DNA from: Prosthecobacter algae
GTDB taxonomy: Bacteria; Verrucomicrobiota; Verrucomicrobiia; Verrucomicrobiales; Verrucomicrobiaceae
Length of the DNA stretch: 64,000 nucleotides
Assembly (NCBI RefSeq): GCF_039542385.1
Contig: NZ_BAABIA010000004.1
Location: 540,385-604,384, forward strand
Direction of reading: 5' to 3'
The notes beneath the pieces were generated by a model that made no database searches, was not told the DNA's origin, and saw only the letters and a list, made by a program, of their open reading frames with translations. How positions within the stretch are numbered: position 1 is the first letter of the stretch; each line of letters begins with the position of its first letter. A program made the position numbers and the translations under genes. Shown piece by piece: positions 28,373-37,180 of the stretch.

Positions 28373-28816
28373 ATGCCTCGCCTGCGCTACCGTGCCCCGA
28401 AATCTCCCTCTAGTCTGGAGGCGCGCTTCCTGATGCTCTGGAAACACGTCAAGGGGCCAGACTTGGAGAAGGAGTATCGCTTCCACCACGAACGGCGTTG
28501 GAGGTCTGATTTTGCGCATGTAGGCGCTCGTGTGTTGATCGAGATCGAGGGCGGCATCTGGGTGAATGGTCGCCACAACCGTGCTGCCGGGTTCAATGCC
28601 GATCTGGAGAAATACCTCGCCGCAGGACTCGCTGGCTGGCGCGTGTTCCGATTCGGGCCGGATCAAATCACGTTGGAGAACGTGGAGCGCATGGCTGAAC
28701 AGGTGCGTGACGAAATAAGGCGGTTTTCCACTGAATCCACTTTGGTCAAAAATCAGCAAATCGTTGATTCTGAATCGCTAGACGCGAATCCGGCGGTGAA
28801 AAAAGTGGAAAGCTGA
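28373..28816 (+). CDS. Small PD-(D/E)XK endonuclease, DUF559/Vsr-like
   Basis: A 147-residue protein with the restriction-like core: EYRFHHERRWRSDFAH (D near residue 46) followed by VLIEIEGG (ExE near 57-59), then GFNADLEKYLAAGLAGWRVF, the helix and strand typical of DUF559/very-short-patch-repair-like nucleases. Such small nucleases are frequent in phages and plasmids. It is the last gene of the plus-strand replication module. Confidence 0.7.
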   Translation: MPRLRYRAPKSPSSLEARFLMLWKHVKGPDLEKEYRFHHERRWRSDFAHVGARVLIEIEGGIWVNGRHNRAAGFNADLEKYLAAGLAGWRVFRFGPDQITLENVERMAEQVRDEIRRFSTESTLVKNQQIVDSESLDANPAVKKVES

Positions 28817-29111
28817 AATTCGCGTTTGCATGGAATTTGCGTGGTGGTGTCCGAACCCAGGGTCACGAACGATCTCGAAAAGAGATTTCCTTGCACGACT
28901 CGGCAGCAACAGGCAGGCACATGCACGGGCGGCCGGAACTTCGAGTGCCGGGAATTCAATCTTGGCAAGAGTTGCGTGATAAAGAAACTGATCAATGCCG
29001 CTCAGATGCAAGGACGCGACCGTGGTGCGGCGACAGGAGCGAGTCCCTGTCGGAATAAAGTCCCACCTTGACCATCTGATGATGTCGGCGAGTCTTGCCG
29101 CCGCTTCCTCA
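28817..29111. other. 295-base junction between replication module and metal-resistance region
   Basis: No convincing gene. It contains two small hairpins: ATCTC/GAGAT around 28872-28886 and a 7-bp perfect stem, CGACAGG (29031-29037) with CCTGTCG (29046-29052). The second lies 60 bases before the first metal gene and could be a terminator or a leader structure. No target-site duplication or att-like repeat was recognised. Confidence 0.4.
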
Positions 29112-29504
29112 ATGAAACGCTTCTGGCAAATCCTCGCACTTCTGCTGCTGGCCTTGATGGTCCCGGCTTCGGTGTGCTGTTATGGGGCAGGTGGATGCAC
29201 GGTCGAGGCTTGCTGCTCTGAATGCCATGATGCCAACGACGACGGCGAACATCCCGCTCCCGTTTCCTGCCCGAGCGATACGATTGCCCACAGCCAAGTT
29301 CCCGCGCCGGTCATGCTTCCTGCGATGCAGATGGTGGAGCTGGCGGAGTTGATTCAGGCGATGATTCGTCTTCAAGACGATCTCGCCACGGCCACGGAGT
29401 CTTCTGGGCTGCCGATGACCACCGCGCCGCCGGAACTGCGAGCGACGTGGCATTTCACACAACGCACGGCACTGCCTGTGCGTGCGCCTTCGATCCAGGC
29501 TTAA
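29112..29504 (+). CDS. Secreted Cys-rich leader gene of the first RND operon
   Basis: A 130-residue protein with an N-terminal hydrophobic signal (LALLLLALMVPASV) followed by a Cys-rich stretch (CCYGAGGCTVEACCSEC), then an Asp/His-containing segment (HDANDDGEH). The chosen ATG gives a proper signal peptide. It precedes the TolC-like gene, exactly as a similar His/Cys-rich gene (46770) precedes the third RND operon. A periplasmic metal-binding role is inferred; no family was recognised. Confidence 0.5.
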   Translation: MKRFWQILALLLLALMVPASVCCYGAGGCTVEACCSECHDANDDGEHPAPVSCPSDTIAHSQVPAPVMLPAMQMVELAELIQAMIRLQDDLATATESSGLPMTTAPPELRATWHFTQRTALPVRAPSIQA

Positions 29505-29629
29505 AGTCCCGTGCGTTGGTCCGCCCATGTTGGCGGTGACATCCACGCAGGAGCTTCCCACCGCGACCGCTCGCTTAGCGGCATCGTGGCTTTGCCGTGC
29601 CTCCGTCGAAACTCCAATCCCATCTCATC

Positions 29630-30901
29630 ATGCGTTCATTCATCCTATCATCTCTCTTGCTGGCCGCTGTGCCGCAGCTTCTCGCGGCGGATTCCAAACC
29701 GGAGCCGTCCTCCATTTCCAGTCTCGTGGGTCGCACGCTCGCGGGGAATCCTGAAATCCGCTTTTATGAGGCGGAGGTCGCGGCGGCGAAGGCGACTCGC
29801 AGCACGGCGGGCAGGCAGTCGAACCCGGAGCTGAGCCTGCAAGTCGGCAACAACAGCATTCGCAACGCCGACAGCCGCTCGAACGGTCTCGCTTTCTCTG
29901 CCGAGCTGGCGCAGCCCATCGAGTGGCCCGGCAGACTTGGCTTGCGCAAGGCCATCGCTAACCGCGACATCGCCATGGCGGAGCTGGGGCTGGAGCGGTT
30001 TCGCTTTCATCTCGCGGCCCGTGTCCGCGTGCTGGCATTCACGCTGTCCGCGCAGCAAGATCTCGCTAATGCCGCGAATGAAGTCGCCGCACGTTATGCC
30101 TCGCTGCGTGAGGTCATGGTGCAGCGTGAGCCTGCGGGCATCGCGCCGCAGCTTGAGATCGCCACCATCGAGGCGGCGGCGCTCGTGGCGGAGTCACGGG
30201 CATCAAAGGCAGGCGTGGAGGTGCAAAAGGCACTGCTGGAGCTGAACCAGCTCATGGGTCGCCGCGCCGATGCGCCGCTGATCGTGAAGCGCGGCCCGCT
30301 GGATGCACGGCCCGCGCCTGCGCTGCTCTCCCTGCTCGGCTCCGCGATGAAGAACCACTACGAGCTGCGCTTGCGCCGTGCCGAGCTGGAGCAGCAGGGC
30401 TTCAAGGTCGAGCTGGCGAAGAACGAGCGCTACCCCGCATTCACCATCGGCCCCTTTGTTGAGGTGCAAAACACCCGCACGCTCGATGACCAGACCGTGG
30501 CAGGCATCGGCATCTCCTTCCCGCTGCCATTTTGGAAGAATGGCAAAGCAGAGGTCACCAATGCCGAGGCACGCCAGATGCAGGCGCAGGCCACGCTCGC
30601 CGCCGCACAGCGCGAGGTGGAACGGCAGGTCACGGAGAGCATGCTCATCTACCAGACGCAGCAGTCACGCCTCGCCGTGTGGAAGGGCGATGCCGTCACG
30701 AAGTTCAGCGATGCCGCCGCGCTTGCCGACCGCCATTTCAGACTCGGTGCCGTGCCCATGAGCACCTTTGTCGAGCTTCAGGACAAGTATCTCGAAGCCG
30801 TCGAGGCCATCCACAGCACCCAGACCGAGGCGCTGGAGGCCGCGCTCACCCTCGAAGAACTCACCGGCGCACCCGGCAGCCTCATCACCACCAAAAACTA
30901 A
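29630..30901 (+). CDS. TolC-family outer-membrane efflux protein (CzcC-like)
   Basis: A 423-residue protein with a signal peptide (MRSFILSSLLLAAVPQLLAA) and the alternating coiled-coil pattern of outer-membrane efflux factors, including GISFPLPFWKNGKAEV near residue 295, a hallmark of CzcC/CusC-type proteins. It would form the outer-membrane channel for the RND pump two genes downstream. The next gene begins 12 bases later. Confidence 0.88.
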   Translation: MRSFILSSLLLAAVPQLLAADSKPEPSSISSLVGRTLAGNPEIRFYEAEVAAAKATRSTAGRQSNPELSLQVGNNSIRNADSRSNGLAFSAELAQPIEWPGRLGLRKAIANRDIAMAELGLERFRFHLAARVRVLAFTLSAQQDLANAANEVAARYASLREVMVQREPAGIAPQLEIATIEAAALVAESRASKAGVEVQKALLELNQLMGRRADAPLIVKRGPLDARPAPALLSLLGSAMKNHYELRLRRAELEQQGFKVELAKNERYPAFTIGPFVEVQNTRTLDDQTVAGIGISFPLPFWKNGKAEVTNAEARQMQAQATLAAAQREVERQVTESMLIYQTQQSRLAVWKGDAVTKFSDAAALADRHFRLGAVPMSTFVELQDKYLEAVEAIHSTQTEALEAALTLEELTGAPGSLITTKN

Positions 30902-30913
30902 CTTCACCTTATC

Positions 30914-31612
30914 ATGAAACTCTTGCTCATCCTGTCTCTCGTCGTCACCGCCGCAGCGCTCACCAGTTGCAGCGAATCCGCCGCCAGTCCTTCCACCGAA
31001 CACACCACCGCACCGGAGAACGGCGCACAGTTCAAGGACGGCAAAGGCGTGGCCCTCACCGCGCTCATGGCGCAGTCCATCAGCCTGCAAACCGCCGAGG
31101 TGCAGGAGGAAAAGATCGCCCCTGCCTTCACCATCAACGTGCAGGCCATGCAGCGTGGCACCGAGGCCAGCGGATGGCTCACTGCCGATCAAGCCGCGCG
31201 TGTGCAGCCCGGCATGGAGGTCGGGCTTGGCACCGCGAAAGGCAGCGTGCTCCGCATTGAAAAAGCAGCCTATGCCACGCTCGGCGACTTTGAAGTCACT
31301 GTGCAAACCGCCGCTCCCATCGAGCCAGGCAGCGCCATCAACGCCACCTTCCGCTTTCCCGCTGGCGATGCCGTCACCGCCATTCCTGCGAATGCACTGC
31401 TCACCACCGCCGAGGGCACCTTCGTCTATGCCAAGAACGACGAGTTCTTCCTCCGCACGCCCGTCAAAGTCGGCGCACGCAGTGGCGATCATGTCGAAAT
31501 CACCGACGGCCTCTACACCGGCGACGAGATCGTCACCACGCCTGTCATGTCCTTGTGGCTCGCCGAGCTGCAAGTCCTGCGCGGCGGCAAAGCCTGCACC
31601 TGCGGCCACTAG
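30914..31612 (+). CDS. Short lipoprotein adaptor of the first RND pump
   Basis: A 232-residue lipoprotein (lipobox LTSC, Cys19). The C-terminal half has the beta-barrel and membrane-proximal features of membrane fusion proteins (AIPANALLTTAEGTFVYAK, then VEITDGLYTGDEIVTTPV). It is much shorter than usual adaptors (about 350-500 residues), and the lipoyl and alpha-hairpin part that should contact TolC is missing or minimal. It ends in CTCGH, a possible metal site. It lies between the channel and pump genes, so it is the adaptor by position. Confidence 0.65.
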   Translation: MKLLLILSLVVTAAALTSCSESAASPSTEHTTAPENGAQFKDGKGVALTALMAQSISLQTAEVQEEKIAPAFTINVQAMQRGTEASGWLTADQAARVQPGMEVGLGTAKGSVLRIEKAAYATLGDFEVTVQTAAPIEPGSAINATFRFPAGDAVTAIPANALLTTAEGTFVYAKNDEFFLRTPVKVGARSGDHVEITDGLYTGDEIVTTPVMSLWLAELQVLRGGKACTCGH

Positions 31613-31618
31613 CACGTC

Positions 31619-34600
31619 ATGCTCTCACACCTCATCACCTTCGCCATGCGGCAGCGGGCCGCTGTGCTGCTTGCCACGCTCATCTTGATCGGAATCGGCT
31701 CGTGGTCGGCCATTCATCTGCCCATTGATGCCGTGCCGGACATCACGAACCCGCAGGTGCAGATCAACACTGCCGTCAATGCGCTCGCCCCCGAGGAGAT
31801 CGAAAAGCTCGTCTCCTTCCCCATTGAAAGCGAAATGGCGGGCCTGCCGCAGATGGTGGAGCTGCGCTCTCTGTCCAAGTTCGGCCTCTCACAGGTCACG
31901 ATGATCTTTGAGGACGATGTGGACCTCTACCGCACCCGCCAGCTCGTCACCGAGCGGCTGCAAGCCGTGCTCGATGAACTCCCGCCCGGCCTCACGCCGA
32001 AGCTCGCACCCGTCGCCACCGGCCTTGGCGAAATCTTTTATTATGGCCTCGACTACAGCGCCGACGCACCCCACAAGCCCGCCACCCGCGAGGCCCAGCT
32101 CATGGCCCTCGCGCAGATTCAGGAATACCAAGTGAAGCCATTGCTGCGCGGCACGCCCGGTGTCGCGGAGGTCAATACCAGCGGCGGTTATCAGCGGCAG
32201 ATCGTCATTCAGCCTGATCCCGCACGCCTCGCCGCACGCGGCATGTCGCTCGACATGCTGGCGGAGATCGTGGAGCAAAACACCCGCAACGCAGGCGGCG
32301 GTTACGTCGAGATCGGTGGCGAGCAGCTCATCGTCCGCGCCACCAGCCGCGTGAATGACATCGAGCAAATCCTCAGCATCCCGCTCAAGTTCGCAGGCGG
32401 GGTGAAGCCCATTTTGCTCAGCGAAGTCGCCACCGTCAGCATCGGCAGCGCCTTCCGCACCGGAGCCTCCACCGATGATGGGCAGGAAGCCCTCATCGGA
32501 GCCACCATCATGCTTGCCGGTGAAAACTCCCGCCTCGTCGCCCAGGCTGTGCGGGCCAAGCTCGCCGAAATCCAGCCCAAGCTCCCGCAAGGCATCGTCA
32601 TCCGCGCTTTGTATGATCGCAGTGACCTCGTCAGCCGCACCATTGCCACGGTTGAGAAGAACTTGGCCGAGGGCGCACTGCTCGTCGTCGTCGTCCTCTT
32701 TGCGCTGCTGGGAAACTTCCGCGCCGCGTTCATCGTCGCCCTCGTCATCCCACTTTCCATGCTCATCGCCATGACCGGCATGGTGCGCTATCACATCAGC
32801 GGAAACTTGATGAGCCTCGGAGCCATCGACTTCGGTCTCATCATTGATGGCGCGGTCGTCATGGTGGAAAACATCGTGCGTCATCTCGGCGAGCGGCAGC
32901 ACGCGCTCGGTCGCACCCTGACCCTCCGCGAGCGCACCGACGAAGTGCTCAAGTCCGCCAAAGAAGTCGCCAACCCCATGTTCTTCGGCGTGCTCATCAT
33001 CACCGTCGTCTATGTGCCCATCCTCGCGCTGCAAGGCATCGAGGGGAAGATGTTCAAGCCCATGGCCCTCGTCGTCATGCTCGCGCTCGGTGGTTCGCTG
33101 GTGCTCGCCGTCACCTTGATGCCCGTGCTGTGCTCGTATCTGCTCGGTGGGAAGATTCAGGAAAAGGACAACTGGCTCGTCACGCTAACAAAACGTCTCT
33201 ACACGCCGCTGCTCCGCTTCGGCCTGCGGTTCAAGCCGCTCATCGTGCTGCCTATGCTCATCATGTTCGGCTCCTCGCTCTGGGTCTTCACACGTCTCGG
33301 CTCCGAGTTCATCCCGCAGCTCGACGAGGGCGACTTCGCCTTCCAGCTCATCCGCAGCAGCAGCGCCGGTTTGTCCTCCTCGCTGGAGTTGCAAAAGCAG
33401 AGCGAGGCCGTCATCCGCCGCGACTTCCCCGAGGTAAAAGAAATGTTCTCCCGCATCGGCACCGCCGAGATCGCCACCGACCCGATGAACCCCAACGTGG
33501 CCGACACCTACCTCATGCTCTCGCCGCGTGATCAGTGGCGCAAAGAAGACGGCAAACCCATCAGCAAAGAACACCTCGGCGAACTCATGCGGAAAGCTCT
33601 GCTCGATCAAGTGCCCGGGCAAAACATCCTCGTCACCCAGCCCATCCAGATGCGCTTCAACGAGATCATGGCCGGAGCACGCGCCGACCTCGTGTGCAAA
33701 ATCTTTGGCGACAGCTACGACGAACTCGAACGCCTCGCCGGAGAAGTCCGCACCGCGATCACCGCCATCCCCGGCGGCGGCGAGACCGAGTTCGACAGCA
33801 TCGGCAAGAACCCCATGATCGAAATCCAGCCCGACCGCGAGGCCATGCGCAAGTTCAACGTCCACGCCGATGAACTCAACCGCCTCATCGAGACCGCGCT
33901 TGCCGGAACCGAAGTCGGCCTCGTCATCGAAGGCAACAAACGCAGCCCCATCGTCGTCCGCCTCGGTGAAGACCGCCGCAGCGACCTCGAAGGCATCAAA
34001 CGCCTCGCCCTCCGCACCGAAGGCGGCGGCATGTTGGCCCTCGGCCAGGTCGCCAAGATCGTCCTCGTCCCCCAGCCCGTGCAGATCGCCCGCGAAGATG
34101 CCCAGCGCCGAGTCAGCATCCTCATCAACGTGCGCGGACGCGACACCGAAGGCTTCGTGCAGGAGGCCACCCAGGCCATCCATGACAAAGTGAAGTTCCC
34201 CGACGGCTACTACTTCGAGTTCGGCGGCCAGTTCAAGAACCTGCAAGAAGCCAAAGCCCGCCTCATGATCGTCGTGCCGCTCGCGCTCGCGTTGATCTTC
34301 GTCCTCATCTTCCTGAGCTTCGGCTCTTTCCGGCAGGCCACGCTCATCTTCATGTGCGTCCCGCTCGCCGTCACCGGTGGCATCTTCGCTTTGTATCTGC
34401 GCGACATGCCCTTCACCATCAGCGCCGCTGTCGGCTTCATCGCTTTGAGCGGCATCGCCGTGCTGAATGGCATCATGCTCATCAGCTACATCAACCAACT
34501 GCGCGGCGAAGGCCGCGAGGTGCGCGAGGCCGTCGTCGAAGGCACCCTCACTCGTCTGCGGCCCAAGCTCATGACCGCGCTCGTCGCCAGCCTCGGCTTC

Positions 34601-34765
34601 GTCCCCATGGCGATTGCCACCGGTGCCGGTGCGGAAGTCCAGCGCCCCATCGCCACCGTCGTCATCGGCGGCATCATCACCTCCACTTTCCTCACCCTGC
34701 TCGTCGTGCCTGTGCTCTACGACTGGATTGAGCGCAAAACCAAAGCCCAAACAAACACACCATGA
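31619..34765 (+). CDS. CzcA-type heavy-metal RND efflux pump
   Basis: A 1048-residue inner-membrane proton antiporter with the twelve-helix RND layout and two large periplasmic loops. Transmembrane helix 4 reads DFGLIIDGAVVMVEN, with D404, D410 and E417, the proton-relay pattern of divalent-cation HME pumps (CzcA/CnrA class: Co, Zn, Cd or Ni). The C-terminal half repeats the fold (RLRPKLMTALVASLGFVPMA). It works with the TolC-like and adaptor proteins just upstream. Its stop overlaps the next small gene (ATGA). Confidence 0.92.
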   Translation: MLSHLITFAMRQRAAVLLATLILIGIGSWSAIHLPIDAVPDITNPQVQINTAVNALAPEEIEKLVSFPIESEMAGLPQMVELRSLSKFGLSQVTMIFEDDVDLYRTRQLVTERLQAVLDELPPGLTPKLAPVATGLGEIFYYGLDYSADAPHKPATREAQLMALAQIQEYQVKPLLRGTPGVAEVNTSGGYQRQIVIQPDPARLAARGMSLDMLAEIVEQNTRNAGGGYVEIGGEQLIVRATSRVNDIEQILSIPLKFAGGVKPILLSEVATVSIGSAFRTGASTDDGQEALIGATIMLAGENSRLVAQAVRAKLAEIQPKLPQGIVIRALYDRSDLVSRTIATVEKNLAEGALLVVVVLFALLGNFRAAFIVALVIPLSMLIAMTGMVRYHISGNLMSLGAIDFGLIIDGAVVMVENIVRHLGERQHALGRTLTLRERTDEVLKSAKEVANPMFFGVLIITVVYVPILALQGIEGKMFKPMALVVMLALGGSLVLAVTLMPVLCSYLLGGKIQEKDNWLVTLTKRLYTPLLRFGLRFKPLIVLPMLIMFGSSLWVFTRLGSEFIPQLDEGDFAFQLIRSSSAGLSSSLELQKQSEAVIRRDFPEVKEMFSRIGTAEIATDPMNPNVADTYLMLSPRDQWRKEDGKPISKEHLGELMRKALLDQVPGQNILVTQPIQMRFNEIMAGARADLVCKIFGDSYDELERLAGEVRTAITAIPGGGETEFDSIGKNPMIEIQPDREAMRKFNVHADELNRLIETALAGTEVGLVIEGNKRSPIVVRLGEDRRSDLEGIKRLALRTEGGGMLALGQVAKIVLVPQPVQIAREDAQRRVSILINVRGRDTEGFVQEATQAIHDKVKFPDGYYFEFGGQFKNLQEAKARLMIVVPLALALIFVLIFLSFGSFRQATLIFMCVPLAVTGGIFALYLRDMPFTISAAVGFIALSGIAVLNGIMLISYINQLRGEGREVREAVVEGTLTRLRPKLMTALVASLGFVPMAIATGAGAEVQRPIATVVIGGIITSTFLTLLVVPVLYDWIERKTKAQTNTP

Positions 34766-35199
34766 AAACACTGCTCAACATCCTCATCATCGCCGCCCTC
34801 GCTACCACGTCCGCTTTTGCCGACGCCAAAGTCAAAGCCGGTCCCCGCAAAGGCCTCCTCCTCGATCTCGGCGGCAAACAAGCCGAGTTCTTCGTCGAAA
34901 AAGACCGCAGCATCAGCATTGCCGTCTATGACGCCGCGCTGAAAGCCCAGCCCGCCAGCACCGAAGTCATCACAGCCACCGCCGAAGCCCCCAGCGGCAA
35001 GGCCAAGATGGCCTTCGAGGTCAAAGACGGCAAACTCGTCTCCACCACCAAGCTCCCCGAAGGCGAAGGCTATCAAGTCGTCCTCCAAGCGAAGTCCACC
35101 CCCGACGCCAAGACCAAGAACTTCCGCATCAAGCTCCAGCTCCACATCTGCGGCGGCCCCTGCAAAAACCCCGAATACGCCTGCACCTGCGACGAGTGA
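34762..35199 (+). CDS. Small periplasmic protein with C-terminal Cys motif
   Basis: A 145-residue secreted protein (signal to about residue 20) with a beta-rich body and a tail CGGPCKNPEYACTC (4 Cys) likely to bind metal. It is coupled to the pump gene by a 4-base overlap. A paralogue with the same tail layout (CPTCKNKEYACTC) follows the third RND pump at 53058, and a decayed tail of the same family follows the CusA-like pump at about 46594. It is thus a conserved companion of these pumps, perhaps a metallochaperone. No named family was recognised. Confidence 0.6.
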   Translation: MKTLLNILIIAALATTSAFADAKVKAGPRKGLLLDLGGKQAEFFVEKDRSISIAVYDAALKAQPASTEVITATAEAPSGKAKMAFEVKDGKLVSTTKLPEGEGYQVVLQAKSTPDAKTKNFRIKLQLHICGGPCKNPEYACTCDE

Positions 35200-35212
35200 T
35201 CTTTATTTTTTG

Positions 35213-35240
35213 GAGGGGTTTGGCGAGGGGTGGAGTTGCA
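35213..35240 (+). promoter_or_regulatory. ECF-type promoter, site A
   Basis: GAGGGGTT (35213-35220), 14 bases, then GTTGCA (35235-35240), 54 bases before the ATG at 35295. It matches three other sites in box sequence and exact spacing. Confidence 0.7.
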
Positions 35241-35294
35241 CTGGATGAACGCACAACATCGCGTCCAACCAAACTAACCAAACCAAATCCAACC

Positions 35295-35582
35295 ATGAAA
35301 ACGAAACTCGCCCTCCTCGCCGTCACGATCCTCGTCGGCTTCAGTTACACAAGCGCCAGCGCCAACCCTTGGAAGGGAGTGCCTCCGGGCTTCACCGCCA
35401 AAGCCAGCGCACCCGCCAAGCCCGCGTTCAAGTCCTGCTGCGAAACCAAAACGCGCTACACCACCAACGGTATCAAGAACGGCATCGTGGTGAACAAGAG
35501 CATCGTGTGCAACACCGGCTGCGACGCGCCACACGCCGGGAAGAACTGCACCGCCGCCGAGCGCACGCAATGCGCGAACTAA
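35295..35582 (+). CDS. Small secreted Cys-rich protein, putative ECF regulon member
   Basis: A 95-residue protein with a signal peptide (LALLAVTILVGFSYTSASA) and six Cys in the mature part (SCCETK, then VCNTGCD, then NC and QC). The start at 35295 follows an A/C-rich leader. It has the conserved two-box promoter (site A) and lies just before the anti-sigma gene. Periplasmic metal binding is inferred. Confidence 0.55.
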   Translation: MKTKLALLAVTILVGFSYTSASANPWKGVPPGFTAKASAPAKPAFKSCCETKTRYTTNGIKNGIVVNKSIVCNTGCDAPHAGKNCTAAERTQCAN

Positions 35583-35599
35583 CCCGCCGCCAAACCAGC

Positions 35600-35630
35600 A
35601 ACCCGCCAGGAACGGATGACCTGGCAGGTT
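35600..35630 (+). terminator. Hairpin after the small Cys-rich gene
   Basis: AACCCGCCAGG pairs with CCTGGCAGGTT across a 9-base loop (one internal mismatch). There is no clear T run, so termination may be partial and allow read-through into the anti-sigma/sigma genes. Confidence 0.5.
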
Positions 35631-35665
35631 GATCTTCCATCCATCATCCGACATCTTCCCGTGTC

Positions 35666-35989
35666 ATGAACGATCACGAACTCGACTCCCTCATTCGCCA
35701 GTCTCATCCCAAAATGGAACTGCCTGCCTCTTTCAATCGCGAGGTCTGGGAACGTGTCTCCGTGGCTTCTCCGGTGCCCGCCCTCGGCGGATGGCGCGAG
35801 ATCGTGGATGCGCTGCTACTCTGGATCGCCAAGCCCGTCCCTGCCGTTGCAGCAGTCACCGTGATGCTCGCGGCAGGCGCAGGACTCGGCGGTTTTACCG
35901 TGAGTGAGAGCAGCGCATCCGCCCAGCGCACCGCCTACTTCGCCTCCATCAATCCGCTGCACCCAGCGCATCTGCCCACCCAGGAATGA
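35666..35989 (+). CDS. CnrY-like membrane anti-sigma factor
   Basis: A 107-residue protein: a short cytoplasmic N-terminal part (ELDSLIRQSHPKMELPASF), one transmembrane helix (VAAVTVMLAAGAGLGGF, about residues 61-77) and a short periplasmic tail. It is followed by a CnrX-like sensor (4-base overlap) and an ECF sigma factor, the same Y-X-H order as cnrYXH of Cupriavidus. Size and topology match CnrY. Sequence identity alone would be weak; the call rests on topology and order. Confidence 0.65.
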   Translation: MNDHELDSLIRQSHPKMELPASFNREVWERVSVASPVPALGGWREIVDALLLWIAKPVPAVAAVTVMLAAGAGLGGFTVSESSASAQRTAYFASINPLHPAHLPTQE

Positions 35990-36465
35990 AACGCGGACTC
36001 CTCATCCTCATTCTTGCCGTGGCAGCCTCCACGGCGGCTTTTTTCATCACGCGCAACCAATGCCAGTGCGGCACCCGTCTGGACGCCACCTCTCATGATG
36101 GCGAGACAATGCTTCCCGAGCTGGAATGGCTGCACCGGGAACTCAAGCTCGACGACACTCAGTTTGAGAAGGTCAAAGCCCAGCACCTCGCCTACAAGCC
36201 CACCTGCGAGGCATTGTGCATGAAAGTGGTGGCGGCACGGAAAAAAATCGGCCAGCTCGCTGCTCAAGGAAACCTGTCTTCGCCCGAGTTTGACGCCGCC
36301 TTGCAGGAGCAGGCCGCCGTGCATGTCGAATGTCAGAAGGCTCTACTCCGGCACCTTCACCAAACAGCAGGACTCATGTCCGAATCCCAAGCACGCCAAT
36401 ATCTCGATGCCATGTTGCCGCAGGTCATCGGCGTGGCGGCGGAACCCGTCAGCCACGGGCATTAA
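35986..36465 (+). CDS. CnrX/ZraP-like periplasmic metal sensor
   Basis: A 159-residue protein with an N-terminal membrane anchor (LLILILAVAASTAAFFI) and a helical periplasmic domain: LHRELKLDDTQFEKVKAQHL, then TCEALCMKVVAARKKI, and a C-terminal helix pair. This is the four-helix layout of periplasmic heavy-metal sensors (CnrX/ZraP). Here Cys residues (CQCG, CEALC) stand where other members use His, which could shift preference to soft metals such as copper, silver or mercury. It should signal through the anti-sigma factor next to it. Confidence 0.75.
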   Translation: MKRGLLILILAVAASTAAFFITRNQCQCGTRLDATSHDGETMLPELEWLHRELKLDDTQFEKVKAQHLAYKPTCEALCMKVVAARKKIGQLAAQGNLSSPEFDAALQEQAAVHVECQKALLRHLHQTAGLMSESQARQYLDAMLPQVIGVAAEPVSHGH

Positions 36466-36480
36466 CCACGCGTGCCACTC

Positions 36481-37047
36481 ATGAGCTATCAAGACGAGGA
36501 GGACATTCAGCTCATGCAGAAGCTCACTGCGGGCGAGGATCTGGCGTTGAACGAGTTGATGCACCGCTGGCGTGATCGAGTGGCCTCCTTCCTCCTCCGC
36601 ATGGTCGGAGATCATGCCACGGCCACCGACCTGGCGCAGGAAACCTTCGTCCGTCTCTACACCAGCCGGAAAAGCTACAAGCCGACCGCTGCCTTTTCGA
36701 CCTACCTCTTTCACATCGCGGCAAATCTCGCCCGCAGCCATGCCCGGTGGAAAGGCAGACATCCCACCGTGCCGATGGAGGATGAGGCTGGTGAGCTGAC
36801 CCATGATCCGGTTGATCCGCAACTCACGCCGGACGACGCCGCCGCGCTCAACGAAAAGGCCGCGCTGGTGAACAAGGCCATCGGCAGATTGCCCGCTGAG
36901 TTGCGGGAGGCTTTGTTGCTGTTCGCCGTCGAGCAGATGAGCCAAGCCGAGATCGCAGCGGTTTTGCGTTGTTCGGTCAAAGCGGTGGAAGTGCGTGTTT
37001 ATCGAGCACGTCAGATGCTTCGTCAGATGCTCGATGCCAGTCTGTAA
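36481..37047 (+). CDS. ECF-type RNA polymerase sigma factor (CnrH-like)
   Basis: A 188-residue sigma factor. Region 2 includes LAQETFVRLY and AAFSTYLFHIAANLARSH; region 4 includes LPAELREALLLFAVEQMSQAEIAAVLRCS, then AVEVRVYRARQMLR. The ATG at 36481 is preferred to a GTG three codons upstream. With the preceding anti-sigma and sensor genes it forms a CnrYXH-type unit. Four promoters with identical spacing nearby are its likely targets. Confidence 0.88.
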   Translation: MSYQDEEDIQLMQKLTAGEDLALNELMHRWRDRVASFLLRMVGDHATATDLAQETFVRLYTSRKSYKPTAAFSTYLFHIAANLARSHARWKGRHPTVPMEDEAGELTHDPVDPQLTPDDAAALNEKAALVNKAIGRLPAELREALLLFAVEQMSQAEIAAVLRCSVKAVEVRVYRARQMLRQMLDASL

Positions 37048-37089
37048 CGCGCCGATCTTGCGCTCCATGAGGCACGAATTGTGAAGCTG

Positions 37090-37117
37090 GAGGGGTTCTC
37101 GCGGAGGTGGAGTTGCA
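37090..37117 (+). promoter_or_regulatory. ECF-type promoter, site B
   Basis: GAGGGGTT (37090-37097), 14 bases, GTTGCA (37112-37117), 63 bases before the lipoprotein ATG at 37181. Both boxes are identical to site A. Confidence 0.7.
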
Positions 37118-37180
37118 GACGATAAGGGCGGGTCAGTCACTCGCTCCGAAAACCAAACACAAACCAAACGCATCCATACC

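Noticed and set aside
28830..29060. Possible tRNA or tmRNA at the element junction
   Set aside because: The small hairpins do not assemble into a cloverleaf and no CCA or T-arm pattern fits.
31889..34771. Long antisense frames opposite the first RND pump (381 and 528 codons)
   Set aside because: Asp/Glu/Gly/His-rich composition typical of the reverse strand of GC-rich genes; the sense strand has full RND motifs.
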